Of a stretch of 64,000 bases of DNA, positions 45,259-53,849 are shown piece after piece (positions within the stretch are counted from its first letter, which is position 1; each line of letters opens with the position of its first letter). The position numbers were made by a program, and so were the translations under genes. Origin of the DNA: Desertimonas sp963733085 (GTDB lineage: Bacteria; Actinomycetota; Acidimicrobiia; Acidimicrobiales; Ilumatobacteraceae); NCBI GenBank assembly GCA_963733085.1, contig CAVTBY010000002.1, positions 496,001 to 560,000 on the forward strand, given 5' to 3'. The notes under the pieces are model-generated. The model was not told the origin of the DNA, made no database searches, and worked only from the letters and a program-made list of their open reading frames with translations.

Positions 45259-47745
45259 ATGAGTTCTGTCCCGACGAGCGAATCGACGAGCAGGTCGCGG
45301 GCGTACCACCTCGAGATCCTGCTGATCAGCTTCGCCGCGCTGCTCCTCGAGATCAGCTACACCCGCATCGTCTCGTTCAAGCTCTACTACTACTACACGT
45401 ACCTGGTCATCGGCCTGGCGCTGCTGGGAATCGGTACCGGGGGCGTGTTGATGGCGGTCTCCGGACGGCTGCGGCGAGCCACGACCGACCTCATCCTGCA
45501 GTGGGGGTTGGTGCTCGGCGCGCTGAGCGTCGGCGTCGGCTACCTGATCGTCGCCCGGCTGCCGATCCGGTCGATGGCGATCTGGGACTACGGCACCGGC
45601 TCACTCGATCGGCAACGTCGTCAGGCTGGTCGTGCTCTGTCTGGCGTTGTTCGCGTCGTTCATCGCCGTCGGTGTGATGATCGCGACGCTGTTCGGTCGC
45701 CGCCCGGAGCAGATCGGCCGGCTCTACTTCGCCGACCTGCTCGGCGCCGGGCTGGCGTGCGCGGTCGTCGTTCCGCTGATGTCGTCGGGCGGGCCCCCGG
45801 CAACCGTGTTCCTCGCCGGCTGTGACCTTGGCGCTCACCGGGCTGCGGCTCGCGCTGCGCAGACGAGTCCCGGCTGGTCGTGCCCGCCATCGCTCTGACG
45901 GCACTGCTCGGCGCTCGGTGCGCTGCTGCCCGGACTGTCTGCCGGACATCCGCGTCGACGACGACAAGGCAGATCTCGGCGACGTCGACGACAACGGAGT
46001 GGAACCCGGTGTTCCGGGTCGATGTCGCCCCATTCTTCGACACGCGCCAACTGCTCCACCACGACGGCCTCGCCGGGTCGGTCATCCTGGAGTGGGACGG
46101 TGACCCCGCCAGCCTCGGCGACTTCGAGTTCGACCAGGACCCGCGATCGCTACCGTTCGACACCCTCGGCGAGTCACCGGAGAGCGTGCTGATCATCGGC
46201 GCGGCCGGCGGCCACGAGGTCCTCGCGTCGCTCGACTACGAGGCCGAGCGAATCGACGCCGTCGAGCTCAACCCGGCCATCCACGAACTGGTGACGGGGG
46301 AGTACGCCGATTTCGCCGGTCGCTTCTTCGAGCAACCCGGTGTCAACTACGTCAACGCCGACGGCCGTTCCTACCTCGCCCGCAGGCGACGACAGCTACG
46401 ACCTCATCTGGTATCCGGCTCCTGACAGCTACGCGGCGTCGAACGTCGCGACGTCGGGTGCGTTCGTGCTCTCGGAGAGCTACCTGTACACGAGCGAGGC
46501 GATCAGCGAGACGCTCGACCACCTGTCGCCCGACGGCATCCTCGCCGCCCAGTTCGGCGAGCTCAACTTCGACGAGCGGCCAAACCGGACGACTCGCTAC
46601 GCCGGAACGGTGCGCGACGCGCTCGAGTCGGCGGGAGTCGACGATCCGGCGAGCCACGTCCTTGTCGCGAGCACGGCCGACGCGAACTTTCCCGACGCTG
46701 CGCTACTCGACTGTGCTCGTCAAGCCGACGCCGTTCACGGCGGACGAGATCCTGCGCTTCGCCGAGTCCGAGACAACCAAGCCGGGCACCCGGCTCGAGC
46801 ACCTGCCTGGCGAGACGCTCGGCGAACCCGGTCAGCACCGTGCTGACGCTGCCCGAACGACGAGCTCGACGATTGGTACGACGACTACCCGTACGCGGTC
46901 ACCCCGATCGACGACGACGCCCCGTTCTTCTGGCACTTCGCCCGCTTCGCCGACGTCGTCCGCGACTTCGGTGACCCGATCCATCCGTCCTTCGTCGATC
47001 CCGAGGACGCCGTCGGCGAGCGCGTGCTGCTGATGCTGCTGGTCAATCAGCGCATCGTTCGCGGCAGTGTTCCTGCTGCTCCCGTTCGTCGCGGTGCGCG
47101 AGGTCTGGACGGCGCTTCCGCGCAAGGGCGCCTCGGCGACCTACTTCGCCGCGCTCGGGCTTGGCTTCATGTTCTTCGAGATCACCCTGATCCAGCGGCT
47201 CGTCCTGTTCCTCGGCTACCCCACGTACTCGCTCACGGTGACGCTCGCGTCGATTCTCGTGTTCACCGGCGTGGGCGCGCTGCTGAGTCGACGCTTCGCC
47301 ACGCCCGCGTGCGGTCACCGGTCGTCTGTTCCTGGCCATCGCCGCGCTCGTCGCGCTGTATCTGTTCGCGCTGCCGCAGCTCACCGACGCCTTGCTGAGC
47401 TGGCCGCTCGCTGCGCGTGTTGTCGTCGCATTCGTCGTGCTGGCTCCGCTCGGCGTGTGCCTGGGCATGTTCATGCCGCTCGGCATCGGCACCGTCGCGG
47501 GACTTTCGGCCCATCCCAGGGAGTACGTCGCATGGGCGTGGGCTGTGAACGGATTCGCCTCGGTGATCGGAGCTGTGCTCACGACGATCCTCGCCATGAC
47601 GTTCGGCTTCAACGTCGTGCTCGTGCTCGCGCTCGTCGTGTACGGCGTCGCCTTGGCGGTCCTTCGATCACTCGCCGCCGTCAAGCCGGCGGCATCCGCG
47701 GTCGCCGAACAGCCGCCGGTGGTCGTGGGCGTCGGAGCTCCGTAA
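45259..47745 (+). CDS. Membrane protein with central spermidine-synthase-like domain, multiply frameshifted
   Basis: N-terminal helices (HLEILLISFAALLLEISYTRIVSF, YLVIGLALLGIGTGG, ADLLGAGLACAVVVPL) precede a SpeE-like Rossmann domain: SVLIIGAAGGHEVLASL, IDAVELNPAIHELV, ADGRSYLA, DLIWYPAPDSYAASNVATSGAF. A second membrane block follows (GLGFMFFEITLIQRLVLFLGYPTYSLT, PLGVCLGMFMPLGIGTV, WAVNGFASVIGAVL). This order matches 'spermidine synthase-like' membrane proteins, many of which are not polyamine enzymes. Six or more single-base shifts. No link with the agmatine genes 17 kb away is implied. Confidence 0.65.
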
Positions 47746-47775
47746 CGACTGACGTGCAAGCGAGTCTTCGGTCGT

Positions 47776-48199
47776 TCAGACCATCTCAGTCAGCCACGCC
47801 GGCAGGCGGATGGGGCGGCCGGCGGCGTTGAGCAGACCGTGGGCCGTGACCGCCGTGGCGCAGACGTCGTCGATCGCGTGTCAGCAGGTACGACATCTGG
47901 AACGTGGTGCGGGTGACGTCGGCGAGGGCGACGTGGACGTCGAACTCGTCGTCGAAGCGAAGGGGCTTGACGTAGCGGACGTAGGCCTCGAGCACGGCGG
48001 AATCGGTGCCCTGTTCGCGCCACTCGGTGTATGGGTGGCCGATGTGGCGGAGGTAGGCGACTCTCGCCTCTTCGAGGTAGGGGAGATAGCGGCCGTGGTG
48101 GACGATCTGCATCGCGTCGGTCTCGGCGAAGCGCACGCGGATGCGGTGGCGGAACGGGTAGTCGCTCGGATTCATCGACGGATCGACGCTGATGCGCAT
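47776..48199 (-). CDS. Acyl-CoA thioesterase (4HBT/YbgC family), one apparent frameshift
   Basis: ATG at 48199. FRHRIRVRFAETDAMQIVHHGRYLPYLEEARVAY is the YbgC hot-dog signature, with catalytic Asp in ETDAMQ. Frame shifts near 47880, after SYLLTRD, where the third frame continues IDDVCATAVTAHGLLNAAGRPIRLPAWL to a TGA at 47776. Full length about 141 aa, normal. Hydrolyses short or aromatic acyl-CoA esters. Confidence 0.85.
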
Positions 48200-48228
48200 C
48201 GACCCAGTGTGGCCCGCCGCCCTCCATG

Positions 48229-48285
48229 CGAGTGTTTCGTGACAGACAGGTCGCCACCCAACACTCGGATGCTTCGAAACACTCG
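48229..48285. repeat. Hairpin repeat, family B, copy 2
   Basis: Arms CGAGTGTTTCG (48229-48239) and CGAAACACTCG (48275-48285), with an extra inner AACACTCGG at 48260-48268. Shares GAGTGTTTCGTG with the element at 26939. Confidence 0.7.
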
Positions 48286-48302
48286 GATGGGCTCGGTGCC
48301 CG

Positions 48303-48716
48303 TTAGGGGAGTAGGTCGAACGGTCCGGTGCTCGGCACGACGACGCTGAAGTGTCGGCGGTCGAGGGTCGCCACTTCGGTGATCGCCAAGCGCTCGGCGG
48401 CGGCGACTACCGATGCGTCCACCGTCCCGAGTGGCAGGTCGTGGTATCGCGCAACAAGCTCGGCGATTCGCAGCCAGTCCGACGCGCCGACCGGCTCGGG
48501 GATGAGATTCCCGGCGGCGAGGTCACCAATGAAGCGAACCTCCGCGTCGACACCCAGCCGGCTGGCGACGAGGTACATCACCTCCGTGATCACGAGCATT
48601 GGCACAAGGATTGGCCCGTCGTGCGTCTCGAGTAGCTCGAGGCACTCGGCGTGATGCCGGTCGTCCGTGTCGATGTAGGCGTACAGCGGACCGGCGTCGG
48701 CGATCAGCGCGATGCG
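48303..48716 (-). CDS. PIN-domain toxin (VapC-like), start codon not found
   Basis: PIN text runs IALIADAGPLYAYIDTDDRHHAECLELL, then VPMLVITEVMYLVASRLG, ASVVAAAERLAITEVATLDRRHFSVV. It holds the Asp and Glu residues of the nuclease site (IADAG, VITEVMYL, LDRRHF). The frame is open from just inside the antitoxin's 3' end, but no ATG, GTG or TTG occurs before about 48611, which would remove the first catalytic Asp. Either the start is damaged, a base is wrong, or it is reached by coupling with the overlapping antitoxin stop. Stop TAA at 48303. Confidence 0.65.
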   Translation of the reverse strand, partial: RIALIADAGPLYAYIDTDDRHHAECLELLETHDGPILVPMLVITEVMYLVASRLGVDAEVRFIGDLAAGNLIPEPVGASDWLRIAELVARYHDLPLGTVDASVVAAAERLAITEVATLDRRHFSVVVPSTGPFDLLP

Positions 48717-48949
48717 TGGACCTCGTCAGCCAGGATCTCTTCGATCCGCTCGGCAATGTCGTGATGGCCGCTCGCTCCGGCGCCCGCGGCGATCAGATGG
48801 CGTCGCCGCCGCCCACGGCCGAGGTGTGTCTCGATCGCTTCGCGCGTCAACTCTGAGATCGTCATCCCTCGTCGTTCGGCCTCGTGACGCAACCGGGCGT
48901 CGAGCTCGTCGGGGAGCTTGACGGTTGTCCGCTGCACGTATGCCAGCAT
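48704..48949 (-). CDS. Ribbon-helix-helix antitoxin (VapB-like)
   Basis: 81 aa. MLAYVQRTTVKLPDELDARLRHEAERRGMTISELTREAIETHLG is a CopG/RHH DNA-binding domain, and an Ala/His/Glu-rich tail ends AERIEEILADEVHASR, the likely toxin-binding part. The ATG at 48949 follows GAGGGT. The stop overlaps the beginning of the PIN gene, as expected for a vapBC operon. Confidence 0.75.
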   Translation of the reverse strand: MLAYVQRTTVKLPDELDARLRHEAERRGMTISELTREAIETHLGRGRRRRHLIAAGAGASGHHDIAERIEEILADEVHASR

Positions 48950-49010
48950 ACCCTCGCCCTTGGCGACGGTCCCGTCGATTTCAAATCTCTGATGTGTTGA
49001 GGAAGATGCG

Positions 49011-49139
49011 GTGAGCGAGGCCCGGGCTACGGCCGATCTCGTGCGTGGGATCCTCGAACGGACCAGGTACGTACCGCGGGCCCACCATCCGCTCGAACGG
49101 CGACTGCGGGCACCTAGGTATGCGTCAGTCGGCCGCTGA
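49011..49139 (+). CDS. Possible 42-aa ORF, unknown
   Basis: GTG at 49011 with AGGAAG about six bases upstream; product begins MSEARATADLVRGILERTRY and ends APRYASVGR. Very basic, no family known. It fills most of the 175-base gap between the antitoxin start and the MFS stop, overlapping the MFS 3' end by 15 bases. Could be chance. Confidence 0.25.
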   Translation: MSEARATADLVRGILERTRYVPRAHHPLERRLRAPRYASVGR

Positions 49140-50606
49140 CACGGACACCGGCGGACTCGAAACGGGGCAACAGAACGGAGCCCGCTCGGCCGGCGGTGCG
49201 GCCTCGGGCTCGAGCCGGCGGACCCACACCGCCGACACGATCGCCGCGACGACTGCGACACCCGCGCTGGCCCACAGCACCTGTACGTAGCCGTCGAGGA
49301 GGGTGTCGTCGTCGACGGCGGCGCCGGCCGTGAAACCGGCGACGACCGGGATTGCCGCGACGGCGACGAGGCTGCCGGTGCGTGCCACTGCGTTGTTGAC
49401 GCCGGATGCGATCCCGGCGAGGTGCGACGCCACCGAGCTCAGGGCCGTCGTCGTCAGCGGCGCCACCGTCAGCGTCAGCCCGGTGGCGAACACGAGGATG
49501 CCCGGCAGCACCGCCTCCACGTAGCTGCGCCCGGGTTCGACACGGGTCAACAGGGCGAAACCCGCGGCACACAGCAGCGGGCCGACGGTCATCGGGATGC
49601 GCGGGCCGATGCGTTGGGCGATCGACCCGGCCCGCGCCGAGAACAGCAGCATCATGATCGTGAGAGGCACCGTGGCCGCCCCGGCGAGCAGGGGCGAATA
49701 GCCCATCGGGCCCTGGAGCACGAGGCCGAGGAGGAAGAGGGCGGCGGCGAAGGCGCCGTAGAGCAGGAACGTCACGACGTTGGTGGCGCTGAACTGGGCG
49801 GAGCGGAAGATGCTCATCGGCACCATCGGCGAGGGACTGCGCAGCTCGAAGGCGACGAAGGCGACGGCGATCACGGCTCCGATCGCGAAGATCAACCACT
49901 CCTGCGCTGTGAGGCCATAGGTGATCGCGGCGAGTGCGGCGGCGCCGAGCACGGCCCCCGGCACGTCGAGACGTCCCGAGCTCGACTCGTCACGGCTCTC
50001 CGGGACGTGCCGGGTGGCGATCATCACGACGGCGATGCCGAGGGGCACGTTGATGAGGAAGATCGAACGCCACGTCGACACGTCGACGAGCCACCCGCCG
50101 AGGAACGGGCCGATGCCGGCGGCGACGCCACCCAGGCCGGACCACGCGCCGATCGCCCGAGGGCGGTCGGCGGCGACGAACGACGTCTGGATGATCGCCA
50201 GGCTGCCCGGGGTGAGCAACGCACCACCGATCCCCTGGAGGACCCGGGCGCCGATGAGCAGCTCAGACGTCGGCGCCGCGGCGCAGAGCACCGACGCAAT
50301 CGTGAACCAGACGGCTCCGGTGACGAAGATCCGCCGCCGGCCGAGCCGGTCGCCGAGCGAGCCGCCGAGGAGGATCAGGGCGGCGAGGCTCAGCGTGTAG
50401 CCGTTGACGATCCATTGCAGCTGGCTGAAACCGGCGTCGAGGTCCTCGCCGATCTGGGGGAGGGCCAGATTGACGACGGTGCTGTCGAGCATCGCCATGC
50501 TCGAGCCGAGCACAGTTGTCGTGAGCACCCACCGCCCGGCCGGGGTGTCCAGGTGGATGTCGCCGGCGCGAGGCTCGACGCCGGCGGCGGGGTGAGCGTC
50601 GGACAC
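49125..50606 (-). CDS. DHA2-type MFS exporter (14 helices, EmrB/QacA family)
   Basis: 493 aa. WVLTTTVLGSSMAMLDSTVVNLALPQIGEDL is the first helix with motif D1; LGGSLGDRLGRRRIFVTGA is motif A; LLIGARVLQGIGGALLTPGSLAII and GLGGVAAGIGPFLGGWLVD give motifs B and C, the exporter signature. Fourteen helices are visible. Such proteins expel drugs or other hydrophobic compounds. Transcribed away from the ABC exporter operon, with 209 bp between them. No regulator is adjacent. Confidence 0.9.
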   Translation of the reverse strand: MSDAHPAAGVEPRAGDIHLDTPAGRWVLTTTVLGSSMAMLDSTVVNLALPQIGEDLDAGFSQLQWIVNGYTLSLAALILLGGSLGDRLGRRRIFVTGAVWFTIASVLCAAAPTSELLIGARVLQGIGGALLTPGSLAIIQTSFVAADRPRAIGAWSGLGGVAAGIGPFLGGWLVDVSTWRSIFLINVPLGIAVVMIATRHVPESRDESSSGRLDVPGAVLGAAALAAITYGLTAQEWLIFAIGAVIAVAFVAFELRSPSPMVPMSIFRSAQFSATNVVTFLLYGAFAAALFLLGLVLQGPMGYSPLLAGAATVPLTIMMLLFSARAGSIAQRIGPRIPMTVGPLLCAAGFALLTRVEPGRSYVEAVLPGILVFATGLTLTVAPLTTTALSSVASHLAGIASGVNNAVARTGSLVAVAAIPVVAGFTAGAAVDDDTLLDGYVQVLWASAGVAVVAAIVSAVWVRRLEPEAAPPAERAPFCCPVSSPPVSVSAAD

Positions 50607-50645
50607 CCCGCCGGGTCTACTCGATTCGGCAAGCCGATCATGAGT

Positions 50646-50689
50646 TTGGTGAGCGGAGCGTGCAGGAATCCGCTCGCGTGGCTCACCAA
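50646..50689. repeat. Hairpin repeat, family C, copy 2
   Basis: Arms TTGGTGAGC (50646-50654) and GCTCACCAA (50681-50689) in a 44-bp element, the same length as the element at 20973-21016. Located in the divergent gap between two exporter units. Confidence 0.6.
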
Positions 50690-50815
50690 TCAGAACCGAT
50701 GTGGAATCGCACTACGTGCAGCGGCCATTATTGATGTGTTCGCCAGCCGAACGTGCGACGACCGATGAGTCAGCCGGCCGCCGCAAGTCGATCCCCCCGG
50801 CAGATTGGAGAACTG

Positions 50816-51793
50816 ATGAACGAAGCCATCGTGGCCACCGACCTGACCAAGTCGTACAAGGACGTCAAGGCGCTCTGCGGACTCTCGCTGGCGGTGCCCG
50901 AGGGCTCGGTGCTCGGGCTGCTCGGCCCCAACGGCGCCGGCAAGACGACGGCCGTGCGCATCCTCACCACGCTGCTGCGACCAGACTCCGGTTCAGGCAT
51001 CGTCGCCGGCATCGATGTGCTGGCGGACCCCGCTGCGGTACGCGGGAAGATCGGCGTGTCCGGCCAGTACGCCGCCGTCGATGAGAACCTGACCGGCTTC
51101 GAGAACCTCGACATGGTCGGCCGCCTCTATCACCTCGGCGCGAAGAAGTCGGGCATCAGAGCGCGCGAACTGCTCGAACAGTTCGATCTCGCCGAGGCCG
51201 GCGACCGTCCGGCGAAGACCTACTCCGGTGGTATGCGCCGCCGCCTCGACCTCGCCGGCGCCCTCGTCGCCCGCCCACCGGTGCTGTTCCTCGACGAGCC
51301 GACCACCGGTCTCGACCCGCGCAGCCGCACCGACCTGTGGGGGGTGATCGCCGACCTCGTCCACGGCGGCACGACGCTGCTGCTGACGACCCAGTACCTC
51401 GAGGAGGCCGAGCGGCTCACCGACAACATCGTCGTCATCGACCACGGGACGGCGATCGCCGAGGGCAACGCCGACGACCTGAAGGCGAAGGTCGGCGGCG
51501 AGCGCCTCGAGCTGATCGCCACCGACGACGCAGACGTCGAAACGATCGTGTCGACGATCAGCGACATCGGATCCGACCGGCCGGTGATCGGCGGCAAACG
51601 CATCTGTCTGCCGGTCGCCACCGGTCCGAAGGCGCTGATGGAAGCCGTGCGCCGCCTCGACGAGCAGGAGATCGAGCTGCACGACGTCGCCCTGCGCCGG
51701 CCGACGCTCGACGACGTGTTCCTCGCCCTCACCGGGCACGCCGCTGAAGAAGAGGACCCGACGAACGTGTCGGCGCCACAGGAGGTGAAGTGA
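50816..51793 (+). CDS. ABC transporter ATP-binding protein (DrrA-like)
   Basis: 325 aa from the ATG at 50816 (TTGGAG upstream). Walker A LLGPNGAGKTTAVRIL near 36-51, signature TYSGGMRRRLDLAGAL, Walker B PPVLFLDEPTTGLDPRSR. C-terminal extension IELHDVALRRPTLDDVFLALTG is typical of DrrA/NodI-type daunorubicin-resistance ATPases. Pairs with the permease downstream, whose ATG shares the last base of this stop. Likely exports a drug-like or lipid substrate. Confidence 0.93.
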   Translation: MNEAIVATDLTKSYKDVKALCGLSLAVPEGSVLGLLGPNGAGKTTAVRILTTLLRPDSGSGIVAGIDVLADPAAVRGKIGVSGQYAAVDENLTGFENLDMVGRLYHLGAKKSGIRARELLEQFDLAEAGDRPAKTYSGGMRRRLDLAGALVARPPVLFLDEPTTGLDPRSRTDLWGVIADLVHGGTTLLLTTQYLEEAERLTDNIVVIDHGTAIAEGNADDLKAKVGGERLELIATDDADVETIVSTISDIGSDRPVIGGKRICLPVATGPKALMEAVRRLDEQEIELHDVALRRPTLDDVFLALTGHAAEEEDPTNVSAPQEVK

Positions 51794-52590
51794 TGACGGT
51801 GGCAATGACCCTCGGCGACGGCTGGACCGTCACCCGTCGCAACCTGTTCGCGATGTCGCGCAACCCGGAGGTCGTGGTCTGGAGCACGATCCAGCCGGTC
51901 ATGTTCATCGTGCTGTTCGTCTACGTGTTCGACAGCATCCCCACGCCCGGCATGGACTACGTCGACTACGTGATGGCCGGGATCTTCGTGCAGACGGTGA
52001 TGTTCAACTCGGCGCTCACCGGCGTCGGCCTGGCGACGGACATCCAGAAGGGAATCATCGACCGCTTCCGATCGTTGCCGATGGCACGCTCGGCCGTGCT
52101 CGTCGGTCGCACCACCGGCGACATCGTCAACGGGCTTGCCCAGCTCGTGGTGATGGTCCTCGTCGGTACCCTCGTCGGCTGGCGGACCGACGCATCGGTC
52201 CCATCGGTGCTCGCCGGACTGCTGCTCGTACTCGTCATCGGCTACGTGTTCAGCTGGATCTCCGCCACGGTGGGCCTCAGCGTCGGGTCGGTCGAGGTCG
52301 CCAACTCGGCGGGTTTCGTGTGGATGTTCCCGGTGACGTTCGTGTCGAGCACGTTTGTCGACATCAACACGCTGTCGGGGGTAGTACGCACCATCGCCGA
52401 GTGGAACCCGATGTCGGCGTTTGTGGGCGCCGTGCGTGAACTGTTCGGCAACACGTCCGAGGAGATACCGCCGCCCGACGTCTGGCCGCTGCAGAACCCG
52501 GTGCTGGCGTCGGTGCTGTGGCTGCTGCTGATCCTCGCCATCTTCGTGCCGCTGTCCGTGCGCCAGTACAAGAAGGCCGCTTCACGCTGA
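51793..52590 (+). CDS. ABC transporter permease (DrrB-like, ABC-2 type)
   Basis: 265 aa with six helices. NLFAMSRNPEVVVWSTIQPVMFIVLFVYVF starts the ABC-2 domain; MAGIFVQTVMFNSALTGVGLATD and DRFRSLPMARSAVLVGRTTGD are the loop signature of DrrB. Strong ribosome site GGAGGTGA lies at the 3' end of the ATPase gene. GTG at 51790 is the alternative start. Confidence 0.92.
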   Translation: MTVAMTLGDGWTVTRRNLFAMSRNPEVVVWSTIQPVMFIVLFVYVFDSIPTPGMDYVDYVMAGIFVQTVMFNSALTGVGLATDIQKGIIDRFRSLPMARSAVLVGRTTGDIVNGLAQLVVMVLVGTLVGWRTDASVPSVLAGLLLVLVIGYVFSWISATVGLSVGSVEVANSAGFVWMFPVTFVSSTFVDINTLSGVVRTIAEWNPMSAFVGAVRELFGNTSEEIPPPDVWPLQNPVLASVLWLLLILAIFVPLSVRQYKKAASR

Positions 52591-52661
52591 GCCGGTGCTG
52601 TAGACGATTCGTGATGGGTCGGCGTGGGACGCAGAACACGGCGCCGTCGCGATGGCTGAAC

Positions 52662-53495
52662 TCAGTCGAACGCGGCGCGCAGCTTCGTCGCCGTGGCGGC
52701 GCCTTCCCAGAACCCGTAGGTGCCCTGCTCCAGCAGCTCTCGCGCCGCCGTCGCGAGGGCCCCGTGGGCGGCGAGGGCGAAGCCGCTGCCCACCGACACG
52801 CGGGCGACCCCGATCTCGGCGAGATCGGCGATCGATGGCACGCCGGGGAACACGAGGACGTTGACCGGCACGTCGACGGACTCGACGACGCGCGTGATCT
52901 GCTCGACTGTCGAGATCGCCGGGGCGTAGACGACGTCGGCGCCGGCGGCGGCATACGCCTGCAGCCTGGCGATCGTGTCGTCGAGGTCGTCGACGCGGCG
53001 GAAGTGGTTCTCGGCGCGACCCGTGAGGACCAGACGCACAGGCCCGGCGTGGGCCGCCTCGGCAGCGGCGGCGACCCGCTCGCGAGCGAGCCCGATGTCG
53101 TAGATCGCCTTTGCATCCGGGTCCCAGTCCTCGATCGAGCAGCCGGCGAGACCGGACGCCGCGGCGAGTGCCACCGTTTCGCCGACTTCGGCCGGGTTCG
53201 TCGCGAAGCCGTGCTCGAGGTCGGCGCTCACCGGCAGCGGCGTCGCCGCCGAAAGCTCGGCGCCGTGGGCGATCGCCTCGTCGCGAGTCACGCCGCCGTC
53301 GTGGCGGCCGAGTGAGTTGGCGAATCCGGCACTCGTGGTGGCCAGTGCGGCGTAGCCGAGGTGGGCGAGGATCTTGGCGCTGCCGGCGTCCCAGGCGTTG
53401 GCCATCAGCAGCGGTGTGCCGGATCGGTGGAGTTCGGCGAACCGGGTGGCTCGCTCAGCGGCGGTAGTGAGGTCGGTGGTGGCGGGGGTGGACAT
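52662..53495 (-). CDS. Isocitrate lyase/PEP mutase family protein
   Basis: 277 aa from the ATG at 53495. TIM-barrel of the PEP mutase/ICL superfamily: LLMANAWDAGSAKILAHLGY, ALATTSAGFANSLGRHDG, PVSADLEHGFATNPAEV with metal Asp, AGCSIEDWDPDAKAIYD, LVLTGRAENHF. The catalytic Cys of isocitrate lyase (KKCGH) is not present, so it is one of the carboxy-phosphonoenolpyruvate/2-methylisocitrate-lyase-like group of unknown substrate. Stands alone between two exporter/repair units. Confidence 0.85.
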   Translation of the reverse strand: MSTPATTDLTTAAERATRFAELHRSGTPLLMANAWDAGSAKILAHLGYAALATTSAGFANSLGRHDGGVTRDEAIAHGAELSAATPLPVSADLEHGFATNPAEVGETVALAAASGLAGCSIEDWDPDAKAIYDIGLARERVAAAAEAAHAGPVRLVLTGRAENHFRRVDDLDDTIARLQAYAAAGADVVYAPAISTVEQITRVVESVDVPVNVLVFPGVPSIADLAEIGVARVSVGSGFALAAHGALATAARELLEQGTYGFWEGAATATKLRAAFD

Positions 53496-53542
53496 CACCC
53501 ACGCGCTACCACGTGAGGGTTGGATTCCCGGGGCCGGTTCCG

Positions 53543-53570
53543 ACCGATGGGTGTTTTCATGACGATTCGG
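53543..53570. repeat. Family A repeat, half element
   Basis: ACCGATGGGTGTTTTCATGACGATTCGG, the left arm and loop of family A, but no right arm follows within 100 bases. Immediately beyond lie unrelated bases, so this is a truncated or rearranged copy. Confidence 0.75.
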
Positions 53571-53676
53571 GAGACTCCTCGGCTTTCCGTGGGTTCGATC
53601 AGTGCGCCGGCAAGCGCGCTGGCTCTGGAAGCGAGCAGTTGTCGGGCGCGGCGACGGCACGGCGATGCAGCGCGAA

Positions 53677-53752
53677 GGACGGTCACCGCAACCGTTGGGT
53701 GTGTAGGGGACGGTTCGGTCCCCCTGGCACCCATCGGTTGCGGTGACCGTCC
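53677..53752. repeat. Family A repeat, extended hairpin upstream of recC
   Basis: 76 bases: outer arms GGACGGTCACCGCAACCG and the matching CGGTTGCGGTGACCGTCC pair perfectly over 18 bases, and the family A core (GTTGGGTG/CACCCATC) continues inside around GGTTCG with a few mismatches. This is the longest stem of the family in the window. Confidence 0.85.
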
Positions 53753-53849
53753 GCGCACGCCCGGGTGCGTCCGCTTCCGGAGCCTTGCAACCGTGACGCA
53801 GCCGGACCGAGGGACGGGACTGTGACACGGGTTTGGTATCAAGGCAGCG

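Larger units (their letters stand above)
53496..53849. other. Repeat-rich gap upstream of recC
   Basis: 354 bases between the PEP-mutase-like gene and recC, holding a half and a full family A hairpin. The stretch 53571-53676 has no recognised feature. The 97 bases after 53752 lead to recC (AAGGCAGCG before its ATG) and should hold its promoter. Confidence 0.6.

Noticed and set aside
45259..47745. Spermidine synthase working with aguAB in polyamine synthesis
   Set aside because: The domain is embedded between membrane blocks as in a non-polyamine family, and the genes are 17 kb apart.
12338..53752. Family A repeats as a CRISPR array or integron attC sites
   Set aside because: Copies are tens of kilobases apart with no spacers or cas genes. 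The arms lack the attC core sites and there is no integrase.
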